From positions 282,263 to 346,262 of the forward strand of contig NZ_JAACFT010000002.1 in NCBI RefSeq assembly GCF_029051685.1: 64,000 nucleotides of DNA. The letters run 5' to 3'. A program made the position numbers and the translations under genes. Shown piece by piece: positions 1 to 7,698 of the stretch. The DNA comes from Bradyrhizobium sp. CSA207. Its GTDB lineage: Bacteria; Pseudomonadota; Alphaproteobacteria; Rhizobiales; Xanthobacteraceae. Position 1 is the first letter of the stretch; every line of letters starts with the position of its first letter. The notes under the pieces were generated by a model. It saw only the letters and a program-made list of their open reading frames with translations. It made no database searches and had not been told where the DNA came from.

Positions 1-1
1 A

Positions 2-1579
2 CTGGGATTCCCCGGCACCTTCTCCTTCATCGATGCCAACCAATACCTCCAGTTCATCACCATGCACGGCATGATCATGGTGATCTACCTGCTCACCGCG
101 CTGTTTCTGGGCGGCTTCGGCAACTACCTCATCCCGTTGATGGTCGGCGCCCGGGACATGGTCTTCCCCTATGTGAACATGCTGAGCTATTGGGTCTACC
201 TGCTCGCCGTGCTGGTGCTGGCCGCAACCTTCTTCGTGCCTGGCGGGCCAACCGGCGCCGGCTGGACGCTATACCCGCCCCAGGCGATTCTCTCCGGCAC
301 CCCCGGGCAGGATTGGGGCATCATTTTCATGCTGGCTTCCCTGATCCTGTTCATCATCGGCTTCACGATGGGCGGGCTTAATTATGTGGTGACGGTGCTG
401 CAGGCCCGCACCCGCGGCCTGACCTTGATGCGTTTGCCCTTGACCGTGTGGGGCATTTTCACCGCCACCGTCATGGCGCTGTTGGCCTTCCCGGCACTGT
501 TCGTCGCCTCGGTGATGCTGCTGCTCGACCGCCTGTTGGGAACCAGCTTCTTCATGCCGACGCTCGTCGAGATGGGGCAGCTGACGAAGTATGGCGGCGG
601 CAGCCCGATCCTGTTCCAGCATCTTTTCTGGTTCTTCGGCCATCCCGAGGTTTACATCGTCGCCTTGCCGGCATTCGGCATCATTTCCGATCTGATCAGC
701 GTTCACGCGCGGAAGAACATCTTCGGCTATCGCATGATGGTGTGGGCCATCGTGGCAATCGGCGCGCTCAGCTTCGTCGTGTGGGCGCACCACATGTATG
801 TGAGCGGCATGCACCCGTATTTCGGGTTCTTCTTCGCCACGACGACGCTCATCATCGCCATCCCGACCGCGATCAAGGTTTACAATTGGGTGCTGACCCT
901 TTGGCGTGGCGACATTCATCTCACCGTCCCGATGCTGTTCGCGCTGGCGTTCATCATCACCTTCGTAAACGGTGGCCTGACCGGCCTGTTTCTCGGCAAC
1001 GTGGTCGTGGACGTTCCGCTGTCCGACACCATGTTCGTTGTCGCCCACTTTCACATGGTGATGGGTATTGCGCCGATCATGGCCGTGTTCGGCGGAATCT
1101 ATCATTGGTACCCGAAAGTCACCGGACGAATGCTCAATGAGGTGCTTGGACGGTTCCACTTCTGGGTCTCGTTCCTCGGAGCTTACGCGATCTTTTTCCC
1201 CATGCACTATCTGGGCCTGTTGGGCATGCCCCGCCGCTATCATGACATCGGCGAAACGGTCTTCGTTCCGGCATCCGCCCATGACCTCAATGCGTTCATG
1301 AGCGTGGCGGCTTTGATCGTCGGCTTCGCCCAGCTCGTGTTCCTGTTCAATGTGATCTGGAGCCTGTTCAAAGGGAAAGAGGCTGGCGGTAATCCCTGGG
1401 GAGCCGCGTCGCTGGAATGGCAAACTCCCGAGACCCCGCCGGGGCATGGCAACTGGGGCAAGGAGCTCCCGATCGTCTATCGCTGGGCCTACGATTACAG
1501 CGTACCCGGCGCCATCAGGGATTTCGTGCCGCAAAACGAACCGCCGGCCGCATTGTCGGCGCAGGGGGCCCACCCATGA
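2..1579 (+). CDS. coxN: Heme-copper oxidase subunit I, 5' truncated by the window edge (CoxN-like)
   Basis: Catalytic subunit of a cytochrome-c-type terminal oxidase in the cytoplasmic membrane, reducing O2 and pumping protons. The reading frame is open from base 2, so the start lies before the window; about 525 residues are visible. Seen motifs: MHGMIMV with a haem-ligand His, HPEVY with the CuB His and cross-linked Tyr, the HH pair in WAHHMYVSGMHP, and VAHFHMVMG carrying the haem-ligand histidines. About a dozen membrane segments follow one another. The stop overlaps the next start (ATGA), so the genes are translationally coupled. An operon with two subunit III-like genes recalls coxMNOP of Bradyrhizobium japonicum; the symbol rests on that resemblance. 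Subunit II would lie upstream, out of view. Confidence 0.93.
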   Translation: MGFPGTFSFIDANQYLQFITMHGMIMVIYLLTALFLGGFGNYLIPLMVGARDMVFPYVNMLSYWVYLLAVLVLAATFFVPGGPTGAGWTLYPPQAILSGTPGQDWGIIFMLASLILFIIGFTMGGLNYVVTVLQARTRGLTLMRLPLTVWGIFTATVMALLAFPALFVASVMLLLDRLLGTSFFMPTLVEMGQLTKYGGGSPILFQHLFWFFGHPEVYIVALPAFGIISDLISVHARKNIFGYRMMVWAIVAIGALSFVVWAHHMYVSGMHPYFGFFFATTTLIIAIPTAIKVYNWVLTLWRGDIHLTVPMLFALAFIITFVNGGLTGLFLGNVVVDVPLSDTMFVVAHFHMVMGIAPIMAVFGGIYHWYPKVTGRMLNEVLGRFHFWVSFLGAYAIFFPMHYLGLLGMPRRYHDIGETVFVPASAHDLNAFMSVAALIVGFAQLVFLFNVIWSLFKGKEAGGNPWGAASLEWQTPETPPGHGNWGKELPIVYRWAYDYSVPGAIRDFVPQNEPPAALSAQGAHP

Positions 1580-2280
1580 GCGCCATCCTCCTGTTCATGG
1601 CCGGAATAGCCGCAATTGCGGGATGGTGGCTCTCACAGCAACGGCTGACAGCCAAGCCTTGGCTGGAGGAAGGAGTGATGGTCGATCTTCGCGAAGAGGG
1701 CACGGCGTCGCTGCCCCCGGCGAAGATCGGACTGGGCGTATTTCTCGCGGTCGTCGGCTCGTTGTTCGCGCTTTTCATCAGCGCTTACTCCATGCGCATG
1801 AATATGGTGGACTGGCGGACGTTGCCGGTGCCAGCGCTGCTGTGGTTCAACACGGCCGTCCTGGTCCTGAGCAGTGTGGCGCTGCAAGGGGCGCATATGG
1901 CCGCCCGCCGGAGCGACGTCGACGGCGTCATCGTCGGACTGTGCGTAGGCGGGGCATCCGCCGTTATTTTCCTGATTGGGCAGCTCCTGGCGTGGCGCGA
2001 GCTCAGCGTTGCCGGATATTTCCTCGCGTCCAATCCAGCCAATTCCTTTTTCTACCTGATCACGGCGGTGCACGGATTGCATCTGATGGGCGGGCTGGTG
2101 GCCCTCGGCAGAACGACGGCCAAGGTATGGCATGGCGCGGCGGTGACCGAGCTGCGCCTGAGCGTGGAACTCTGCGCCATCTACTGGCATTTCCTGCTGC
2201 TGGTTTGGCTGGTCCTGCTCGGCCTGCTGACGGGCTGGACCGACAATTTCGTCGACATCTGTCGCCAGTTGCTCACCTAG
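1576..2280 (+). CDS. coxO: Heme-copper oxidase subunit III-like protein (CoxO-like)
   Basis: A 234-residue membrane protein of the cytochrome c oxidase subunit III family. The ATG overlaps the subunit I stop. There are about six to seven hydrophobic segments, including one at the N-terminus, and the C-terminal part has the family pattern: FFYLITAVHGLHLMGG followed by IYWHFLLLVWLVL. It is shorter than classical subunit III (about 260-290 residues) and is followed by a second subunit III-like gene, as described for coxO/coxP. It probably assembles with subunit I in the inner membrane. Assignment to the family is secure; the exact symbol is by operon resemblance. Confidence 0.85.
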   Translation: MSAILLFMAGIAAIAGWWLSQQRLTAKPWLEEGVMVDLREEGTASLPPAKIGLGVFLAVVGSLFALFISAYSMRMNMVDWRTLPVPALLWFNTAVLVLSSVALQGAHMAARRSDVDGVIVGLCVGGASAVIFLIGQLLAWRELSVAGYFLASNPANSFFYLITAVHGLHLMGGLVALGRTTAKVWHGAAVTELRLSVELCAIYWHFLLLVWLVLLGLLTGWTDNFVDICRQLLT

Positions 2281-2296
2281 GGAGGGCTGAGACGCA

Positions 2297-3019
2297 ATGG
2301 CAGAGACCGCGCTGACAAACACCGGGACATCCATCACGCGGCCCGCGGGCTGGCGAGGCATCGCCGCCGACTGGTCCTCAGACCAGCGCGCGTTCAAGAA
2401 CGTGTCCTGGGGGAAGGCCATGATGTGGATCTTCCTCCTGAGCGACACCTTCATCTTCAGCTGTTTCCTGTTGTCGTACATGACGGCGCGCATGTCGACG
2501 ACCGTGCCGTGGCCTAACCCAAGCGAGGTGTTCGCCCTCAATATCGCGGGCAGGCACATCCCGCTCATCCTGATCGCAATCATGACCTTCATTCTGATCA
2601 GCAGCAGCGGGACGATGGCGATGGCCGTCAATTTCGGCTACCGCCGTGACCGGGTCCGAACGGCAGCCCTGATGCTGGCCACCGCGGCATTTGGCGCAAC
2701 CTTCGTCGGAATGCAGGCCTTCGAATGGACCAAGCTGATCATGGAGGGCGTGCGGCCCTGGAGTAACCCCTGGGGTGCGCCGCAGTTTGGCGCATGCTTT
2801 TTCATGATCACCGGTTTCCACGGCACCCACGTGACGATCGGCGTGATCTTCCTGATCGCGATTGCGCGAAAGGTCTTGCGAGGGGATTTCGATCGCGAAC
2901 GACGCGGCTTCTTCACGAGCCGGAAGGGGTATTACGAGATCGTCGAGATCACCGGCCTGTACTGGCACTTCGTTGATCTGGTGTGGGTCTTCATCTTTGC
3001 TTTCTTCTATCTCTGGTGA
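2297..3019 (+). CDS. coxP: Cytochrome c oxidase subunit III (CoxP-like)
   Basis: A 240-residue integral membrane protein, second subunit III homologue of the operon, starting 16 nt after the previous stop with GGAGGG upstream. Family features: a short soluble N-terminus, KAMMWIFLLSDTFIF in the first membrane helix, FMITGFHGTHVTIGV in the middle, and YWHFVDLVWVFIF at the C-terminus, which is the typical end of subunit III. Subunit III stabilises subunit I and its proton uptake. It is in an operon with subunits I and IV. Confidence 0.9.
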   Translation: MAETALTNTGTSITRPAGWRGIAADWSSDQRAFKNVSWGKAMMWIFLLSDTFIFSCFLLSYMTARMSTTVPWPNPSEVFALNIAGRHIPLILIAIMTFILISSSGTMAMAVNFGYRRDRVRTAALMLATAAFGATFVGMQAFEWTKLIMEGVRPWSNPWGAPQFGACFFMITGFHGTHVTIGVIFLIAIARKVLRGDFDRERRGFFTSRKGYYEIVEITGLYWHFVDLVWVFIFAFFYLW

Positions 3020-3027
3020 GGTGGCGC

Positions 3028-3435
3028 ATGACGAACGCAGCGGTACATGTGGAAGGGCAGGCAGCACAACATGCGTTACACACCTATGTGCCCGACGCGG
3101 TCGCATCGGGAGCCGCGCACACCAAGGGGCAGCAGCACCCGATCAGGCTTTACCTCGTGGTCTGGGGATGGTTGTTCGTGCTCAGCACCTGCTCCTATCT
3201 CGTCGACTACTTTGGCATCCACGGCCATCTCCGATGGTCGCTGATCCTTCTGTTCATGGTGCTCAAAGCCGGTCTGATCGTCGCTGTCTTCATGCATATG
3301 GCATGGGAGCGGCTGGCTCTGGCCTACGCGATCCTGCTTCCGCCGGTGCTGGTGTTGGTATTTGTGGCGATCATGGTGTTCGAATCCGACTACACGCACC
3401 TGCTCCGGAGCATATTCTTCGCCCCAACGGCGTAG
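3028..3435 (+). CDS. Cytochrome c oxidase subunit IV, prokaryotic type
   Basis: A 135-residue small oxidase subunit. A longer frame opens at 2983, but the ATG at 3028 follows GAGGTGG by a proper distance and avoids overlap with the subunit III gene. The N-terminal third is soluble and rich in Ala, His and Gln. It is followed by three hydrophobic helices, with the typical KAGLIVAVFMHMAWER segment of the bacterial COX4/CtaF-like family. It is the last gene of the oxidase operon, 8 nt after the previous stop. It probably stabilises the membrane complex and has no catalytic residues. Confidence 0.85.
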   Translation: MTNAAVHVEGQAAQHALHTYVPDAVASGAAHTKGQQHPIRLYLVVWGWLFVLSTCSYLVDYFGIHGHLRWSLILLFMVLKAGLIVAVFMHMAWERLALAYAILLPPVLVLVFVAIMVFESDYTHLLRSIFFAPTA

Positions 3436-3607
3436 CCGCCATTTCTCTCTGCACCGAAGATGGGTGGCGATGACCACCCACCTCATACTTGCAAATCCGG
3501 CAGAGCAGGACTGGTGCGCGTAACTTGGCTAGATCGGGACCGTCAGCGAATGTCGGGATCGGTGGTTACGTGTCGGCGCAACCAAGTTCGGGACCGCCCC
3601 CGACGAG

Positions 3608-3640
3608 AAAATGGCCCGCATCGAGCGGGCCATTTTTGTT
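3608..3640 (+). terminator. Rho-independent terminator after the oxidase operon
   Basis: A perfect 9-bp stem, ATGGCCCGC (3611-3619) with GCGGGCCAT (3625-3633) and a 5-nt loop, is preceded by AAA and followed by TTTTGTT. It lies 170 nt after the subunit IV stop and before the convergent ArsR gene, so it may serve both strands. Nearly the same hairpin, with a shared GCGCAACCAAG flank, recurs at 4981-5048. Confidence 0.75.
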
Positions 3641-3711
3641 GGGCCGCCGCGCCGAGCAGAACATCGGTCTTACATTGCCTCCGCTGGATCTGCCGTCGCG
3701 AGCGAACACCC

Positions 3712-4029
3712 TCAGTCCGGAAAGCTCAGGATCAGTTTGAGCAATTTCGGAAACCGCGCATTGATGTCGTCCTCGCGCAGGACGTTGCGGTGCTGGACGC
3801 CTTGCTTTGACGTCCGAATCAGGCCGGCCTCCCGCAGAATCCGGAAATGGTTCGACAGGGTCGACTTCGCCATACCCGGGCAAGGCGCAGCCTCTGTGCA
3901 CGACATGCAGTCCTTCTGCGCGGCCAGACTCTTGACGATGCGCAGCCGCATGGGATCCGCGAGGGCTCCCAGCACTCCGGCCAGTGTAATCTCGTCCCGC
4001 GCCGGGTGAACAAACTGCGCCATGCTCAA
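3712..4029 (-). CDS. ArsR/SmtB-family HTH transcriptional regulator
   Basis: A 105-residue winged-helix repressor. It contains ALADPMRLRIVKSL (helix 1-2) and the recognition region KSTLSNHFRILREAGLI, both typical of ArsR. A Cys cluster (DCMSC...PCPG) sits just before the recognition helix and could bind metal or sense thiols; this is inference. Start choice is uncertain: TTG at 4029 has GGGAG 10 nt upstream, while the ATG at 4023 (MAQFVHP) lies too far from it. The gene diverges from an SDR oxidoreductase, and a perfect palindrome lies between them, so it very likely represses itself and that gene. Confidence 0.88.
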   Translation of the reverse strand: MSMAQFVHPARDEITLAGVLGALADPMRLRIVKSLAAQKDCMSCTEAAPCPGMAKSTLSNHFRILREAGLIRTSKQGVQHRNVLREDDINARFPKLLKLILSFPD

Positions 4030-4057
4030 AATATAGCATCTCCCTTGATCTTCTTCA

Positions 4058-4080
4058 ATAGTTCATTATTAATGAACTAT
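4058..4080. promoter_or_regulatory. Perfect inverted repeat, probable ArsR operator
   Basis: ATAGTTCAT (4058-4066) and ATGAACTAT (4072-4080) are perfect 9-bp arms around TATTA. The site lies in the 89-nt gap between the divergent ArsR and SDR genes, the usual place for an ArsR operator. Size and symmetry fit the family. Binding is inferred. Confidence 0.75.
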
Positions 4081-4118
4081 CGAACAATGGCATCCCCGCC
4101 GGATCGTGGAGATATGCA

Positions 4119-4871
4119 GTGACCAAGAGACTTGAAGGAAAAGTTGCGCTCGTGACCGGAGCATCCAAAGGCATCGGCGCCGGAATCGCCGCCCGGCTTG
4201 CAGCTGAGGGTGCGGCGGTCGCCGTGAACTACAGCGCCAGCAAAGAGGCCGCCGACCGCGTGGTCGCCGCCATCATCGCCAAGGGTGGCAAAGCCGTCGC
4301 AGTTCGCGGTAACCTCGCCGACGCCAATGGCGTGAAAAGCGTGGTCGCGGAGACCGTGAAGGCGCTCGGCGCGATCGACATTCTGGTCAACAACGCGGGC
4401 ATTTACGAGTTCGCGCCGCTCGAGGCCATCACCGCCGAGCATTTCCATAAGCATTTCGACCTCAATGTTCTCGGCCTCCTTTTGATTTCGGGGGAAGCGG
4501 TGCGGCACTTCAATCCCAATGGCGGAAGCATCATCAACGTCAGCTCCGGCGTATCGACCATCGCGCCGGCGAACACCGCCGTCTACACCGCGACGAAAGC
4601 ATCGGTGGATGCGATCTCCGCCGTGCTGTCGAAGGAGCTGGCGCCGCGCAAGATCCGCGTCAACGCCGTCAATCCGGGCATGATCGTCACCGAAGGCGTC
4701 GTGTCCGCCGGCCTGCACGAGGGCGACATGCGCAACTGGATCGAATCCGCCACCCCCCTTGGCCGCGTTGGCAAGGTCGAGGAGATCGCTGCCGCGGTCT
4801 CCTTCTTCGCGTCGCACGACGCGTCCTACATCACGGGCGAGACACTTCACGTCGCCGGCGGCCTGCGCTGA
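4119..4871 (+). CDS. SDR-family oxidoreductase
   Basis: A 250-residue classical short-chain dehydrogenase/reductase, cytosolic and NAD(P)-dependent. Seen: the cofactor motif TGASKGIG near residue 14, the NNAG motif, catalytic Ser in INVSSG, the YxxxK pair in YTATK, the PG motif in AVNPGMI and the C-terminal ETLHVAGGLR. GTG at 4119 is taken as start because GGAG lies 7 nt upstream. Length is normal. The substrate cannot be read from sequence; glucose/3-oxoacyl reductase-like annotation is common for such proteins. The divergent ArsR gene and shared operator suggest inducible expression. Confidence 0.9.
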   Translation: MTKRLEGKVALVTGASKGIGAGIAARLAAEGAAVAVNYSASKEAADRVVAAIIAKGGKAVAVRGNLADANGVKSVVAETVKALGAIDILVNNAGIYEFAPLEAITAEHFHKHFDLNVLGLLLISGEAVRHFNPNGGSIINVSSGVSTIAPANTAVYTATKASVDAISAVLSKELAPRKIRVNAVNPGMIVTEGVVSAGLHEGDMRNWIESATPLGRVGKVEEIAAAVSFFASHDASYITGETLHVAGGLR

Positions 4872-4978
4872 CGATGTCCCGCTTGGCGGCTCGACGGTGC
4901 TGAAGGCCGTCACTGATCGCCGGACCTATTCACGCTTCATGCTAGTGCCTCAAATGGCAATTTGAGATGGTTGCGCCT

Positions 4979-5048
4979 CCGCGCAACCAAGTCGGATCTT
5001 ACCGCGTCCGATATGCAAATGGCCCGCTTGAAGCGGGCCATTTTTGTT
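4979..5048 (+). terminator. Hairpin repeat with rho-independent terminator, second copy
   Basis: In the 317-nt gap between the SDR and the toxin gene, ATGGCCCGC (5019-5027) and GCGGGCCAT (5033-5041) form a stem followed by TTTTGTTT. Just upstream, GGTTGCGC and GCGCAACC (4970-4989) form another small hairpin. The unit GCGCAACCAAG...hairpin...TTTTTGTT is shared with 3579-3640, so this is a small repeated terminator-like element. A third partial copy (GCAGCGGGCCATTTTG) lies near 6003. No gene is seen in the gap. Confidence 0.65.
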
Positions 5049-5149
5049 TGCAGCGGGTGCCGACCGTCTCGCGCTCCGACGGGACGCTTGGTCGTGCGGC
5101 CGCCTCGATTCGGGAAATCAGCCAATACAGCCCTGTCAGGGAAACCTTC

Positions 5150-5178
5150 TTGAAAATCTATAGCAGTAGTGCTATAAG
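5150..5178 (+). promoter_or_regulatory. Promoter with overlapping operator of the toxin-antitoxin operon
   Basis: TTGAAA (5150-5155) and TATAAG (5173-5178) are separated by exactly 17 nt, a good sigma-70-type promoter 11 nt before the toxin ATG. A perfect inverted repeat, TATAGCA (5159-5165) and TGCTATA (5170-5176), covers the spacer and the -10 box. This is the layout expected for autorepression by the HTH antitoxin encoded downstream. Confidence 0.75.
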
Positions 5179-5188
5179 GTAAGGGCGA

Positions 5189-5563
5189 ATGATCACACAG
5201 AAGCCCGTAGTTTGGATCGGATCGTCCAAGGACGATTTACGGGCTTTCCCCGACGAGGCGCGCCGCGTCATGGGGTTCGCGATCAACGATGCACAAAGCG
5301 GCGAGGAGCATCCTCGTGCCAAGGCCTTGAAGGGTTTTGGCGGCCGAAGCGTGCTGGAGGTCGTCGACGATGAAGACGGCGATACATACCGGACGGTCTA
5401 CACCGTGCGCTTTGCTGGCGTCATCTATGTCCTTCATGCCTTCCAGAAGAAGTCGAAGAAGGGGATTGAGACACCCAAGCACGACATCGAGGTAATCAGG
5501 ACTCGGCTGAAGGCAGCCGAGGCCCATTACCAGAAGAACCGCGGAAAAGGAGGCAAAAAATGA
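5189..5563 (+). CDS. HigB/RelE-type toxin, phage Gp49-like family
   Basis: A 124-residue basic protein, the toxin gene first in a two-gene operon. It resembles the phage-derived Gp49-like/HigB family of ribosome-dependent mRNA interferases: RTVYTVRFAGVIYVLHAFQKKSKKG is typed by the Y-x-x-x-F-x-x-x-x-YVLHAFQKK pattern, with a preceding ALKGFGGRSVLEVV strand. The C-terminus is Lys-rich. The ATG has AAGGTAAGGG upstream. Its stop overlaps the antitoxin ATG (ATGA). Toxin-first order is usual for HigBA. Activity is inferred from the family. Confidence 0.88.
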   Translation: MITQKPVVWIGSSKDDLRAFPDEARRVMGFAINDAQSGEEHPRAKALKGFGGRSVLEVVDDEDGDTYRTVYTVRFAGVIYVLHAFQKKSKKGIETPKHDIEVIRTRLKAAEAHYQKNRGKGGKK

Positions 5564-5880
5564 GCAAGGCTATCAAGGCAACCGCCGGCAGCGATAACAT
5601 CTTCGCTGACCTTGGCTTTGCCAATCCTGAAGAAGAGCTTCTCAAAGCCAAGCTTGTCCGTGAGCTTCGCGCGATCATCAAACGCCGTAGGCTTACTCAA
5701 GTGAAGGCCGCGGAGCTGCTTGGTCTTAAGCAGCCCGATGTGTCTGCGCTTGTGACTGGCCGGGTTGGGAAGTTCTCGATTGATCGACTGGTTCGCTGCC
5801 TGGATCGACTCAACTATCGCGTAGACGTGGTTATCCGGCACAAGCCGGCACGTAGACCCAGCTCGCGTGTCGCGGCCTAA
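5560..5880 (+). CDS. HigA/XRE-family antitoxin
   Basis: A 106-residue partner of the preceding toxin. It has an N-terminal linker with NIFADLGFANPEEELLKAKL and a helix-turn-helix of the XRE type, RLTQVKAAELLGLKQPDVSALVTGR, followed by FSIDRLVRCLDRLNYRVDVVI, typical of HigA-like antitoxins of the Gp49 pairing. A basic tail ends the protein. The start overlaps the toxin stop. It should neutralise the toxin and bind the palindrome over the promoter at 5159-5176. Confidence 0.9.
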   Translation: MSKAIKATAGSDNIFADLGFANPEEELLKAKLVRELRAIIKRRRLTQVKAAELLGLKQPDVSALVTGRVGKFSIDRLVRCLDRLNYRVDVVIRHKPARRPSSRVAA

Positions 5881-6036
5881 GAAGACATCCGATGGATGAG
5901 ACAACGGCCTTTCGTATGCTCATTGAGCGTACGGACAATGCGCTCCAAAATCGAGGATCGTTAAAGGAGGGAAGGGGAGCAGCGATGGCCGACTGGGAGG
6001 GTTGCAGCGGGCCATTTTGTTTGGGACCGGGAGCCG

Positions 6037-7074
6037 TCAGAATTTCGTAATCACCTTCCCGTCCGCACCAACCAGCGTCGACGGCGCCTCGCCAAACACC
6101 AGCCCCTCCGGCTGAAACTTGATCGTTGTCCCGCCCTCGACGAACTCCGCAAAATTGCGCGGCGTCGCCGAGTGCACGCCGTTGGCCAGGAAATCGTCGA
6201 TCTCATAGCAGGTGTCGGGCTTGCCGCCGGATCCTTCGCCCAAAAACTTCTGAAAATTCTGGCTCGTCACCTTCGCCTTCTTGCGCGCCGACCAGTTGGT
6301 CTGGCGGCGGTAGAGCTTTGGCAGGATCACCGGGCCCTTGTCGGTGGCGAGCACTCCGGTCTCGTTCTTCTTGGGTTCGCGCAGCTCGAAGTCGAAGGCG
6401 GGAACGGTCTTGGCGAGATGCTTCCAGACCGGCAGCTTGTTCGTTCGCGCGGTCCTGGCGAGCGCGAGGAAGGCCTTGATCTCGTCGTCGTTCATCGAGG
6501 AGTAGAACGTCGGATAGGCAAAGCCTTGCGCGACCAGCCAGTGGTTGATGTCGACCGTCTTGCCGCCGGCCGTCACCTCGACGTCGCCGACCAGCCGGCC
6601 ATAGGTGTCGAACACCTCGTTCGGCGCATCGACATGGGTGAACACCCGGCACGTCAGCGTCGCCTCGCCGCTGCTGGCGAGGAAGTCATGCAGCGCCTTG
6701 CTCGAGGTCGCGCCGAGGAATTGCCGGTAAGGATGCGTGACCTTGTGATAGGCCGCGCGCTTGGCGTCGGTCAGCCCCTTGTTCTCGGCGGCCGACAGCG
6801 GCGACGGCTGATAGTGCAGCTCCGGCGCGTCGATGCCCTGGAGCCGAACGGTGAGCTTGCCGTTCTTGATCGGCGCCGTGTTGGTTCGCCCTTTGACCTT
6901 GGCGTTGGCGAAGACGCGGGTCGGCTGGAACGGCGAGGCGTCATTCGTGCGGAAGCGGATTGCGTCCGGCGCGACGGTCACAACGACCTTGGTAGTGTCA
7001 GCGTCCGACCGGCCCTCCGGCCAGAACTGGCTGACATCGATGGTGCCTTCGACCTCCAGCAGTCCCACGGGCAT
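6037..7074 (-). CDS. Staphylococcal-nuclease-like (SNase) domain protein
   Basis: A 345-residue protein with a thermonuclease fold between about residues 60 and 215. The three catalytic residues of staphylococcal nuclease are present: R77 and E85 in RLQGIDAPEL, with the same 8-residue spacing as R35/E43, and R160 in DTYGR. The segment INHWLVAQGFAYPTFY also fits the family. There is no signal peptide, unlike secreted SNases, and both an extra N-terminal segment and a long C-terminal domain (about 215-345) that I do not recognise. It may be a cytosolic nuclease with a fused accessory domain. The downstream 6003-6036 region holds a terminator-like GGGCCATTTT remnant. Confidence 0.8.
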   Translation of the reverse strand: MPVGLLEVEGTIDVSQFWPEGRSDADTTKVVVTVAPDAIRFRTNDASPFQPTRVFANAKVKGRTNTAPIKNGKLTVRLQGIDAPELHYQPSPLSAAENKGLTDAKRAAYHKVTHPYRQFLGATSSKALHDFLASSGEATLTCRVFTHVDAPNEVFDTYGRLVGDVEVTAGGKTVDINHWLVAQGFAYPTFYSSMNDDEIKAFLALARTARTNKLPVWKHLAKTVPAFDFELREPKKNETGVLATDKGPVILPKLYRRQTNWSARKKAKVTSQNFQKFLGEGSGGKPDTCYEIDDFLANGVHSATPRNFAEFVEGGTTIKFQPEGLVFGEAPSTLVGADGKVITKF

Positions 7075-7303
7075 CGGCCGCTCCTGTCACACGATGCTCG
7101 GCGGTCGCCCCACAGAAGCAACTCGCGCGCAGATGCGGCAGCGGATCATCTTCGTGCGACAGGCCCATGACGGGAGTGGTTGAGCGGAACACGGCCGCAG
7201 CGCTGGTTTGGAATGCCTCCAACGCAAGCGACAAAAAAACGCGGGCCGGTAATGTGCCAGCCCGCGCCGTCGAGGTCAGAGATGGAGCCGCCGGAGCGCG
7301 CCT

Positions 7304-7660
7304 CTATTTCTCGGAGCGCTCTTGCTGAGCCTCGGCCGAAGTGTCCGCTGCCCGCGATTTGGTCATGTAGGGGCAGACCATGGTCAGGTTGAGCAGCGTC
7401 GGCGCCTGATCGTCACCGTTGCCGTACTCCCAGACCAGGCGGATTTCATGCTGGTCCGAATTCGCGTCGTCCTTCTGATGCTGCCTGATGTCGGCCTTCA
7501 TCGGGATCGGCGGCTCCGAGTTGAAGCACTTGCGGATGGACGCATCCAGCAGCGCGCATTTCGTCGCGGGGACCACCACGCGCTGGTCGTTCGACAGCGA
7601 TCTGGTGTTGGGCTGCGCGGCGAGCTGAAGGCGGGCGTGGCCCAGCGCCTTGAACCACAC
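7304..7660 (-). pseudogene. Truncated tandem copy of the neighbouring unknown gene
   Basis: This frame (118 residues from a GTG at 7660) is clearly homologous to the C-terminal two thirds of the protein encoded at 7699-8199: shared stretches include CALLDA..RKCFNSEPPIPMK, HEIRL.WEY and LTMVCP. The N-terminal 60-70 residues of the longer copy have no counterpart. No ATG with a convincing ribosome site exists; the frame stays open upstream to 7714. It is best read as a 5'-truncated duplicate, possibly still translated from GTG by coupling to the upstream gene. Function is unknown. Confidence 0.55.
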
Positions 7661-7698
7661 CTTGCCGCTGCTGTCGACCGGTTGGGTCCGACCAGAGG

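Noticed and set aside
269..1573. 434-residue minus-strand frame opposite subunit I
   Set aside because: Antisense shadow of the oxidase gene: His/Arg/Asp-rich, no family likeness, no ribosome site.
5984..6049. Mini-frame of 21 codons after a strong purine-rich ribosome-like site
   Set aside because: Overlaps the terminator remnant and the convergent nuclease gene; no conservation can be seen.
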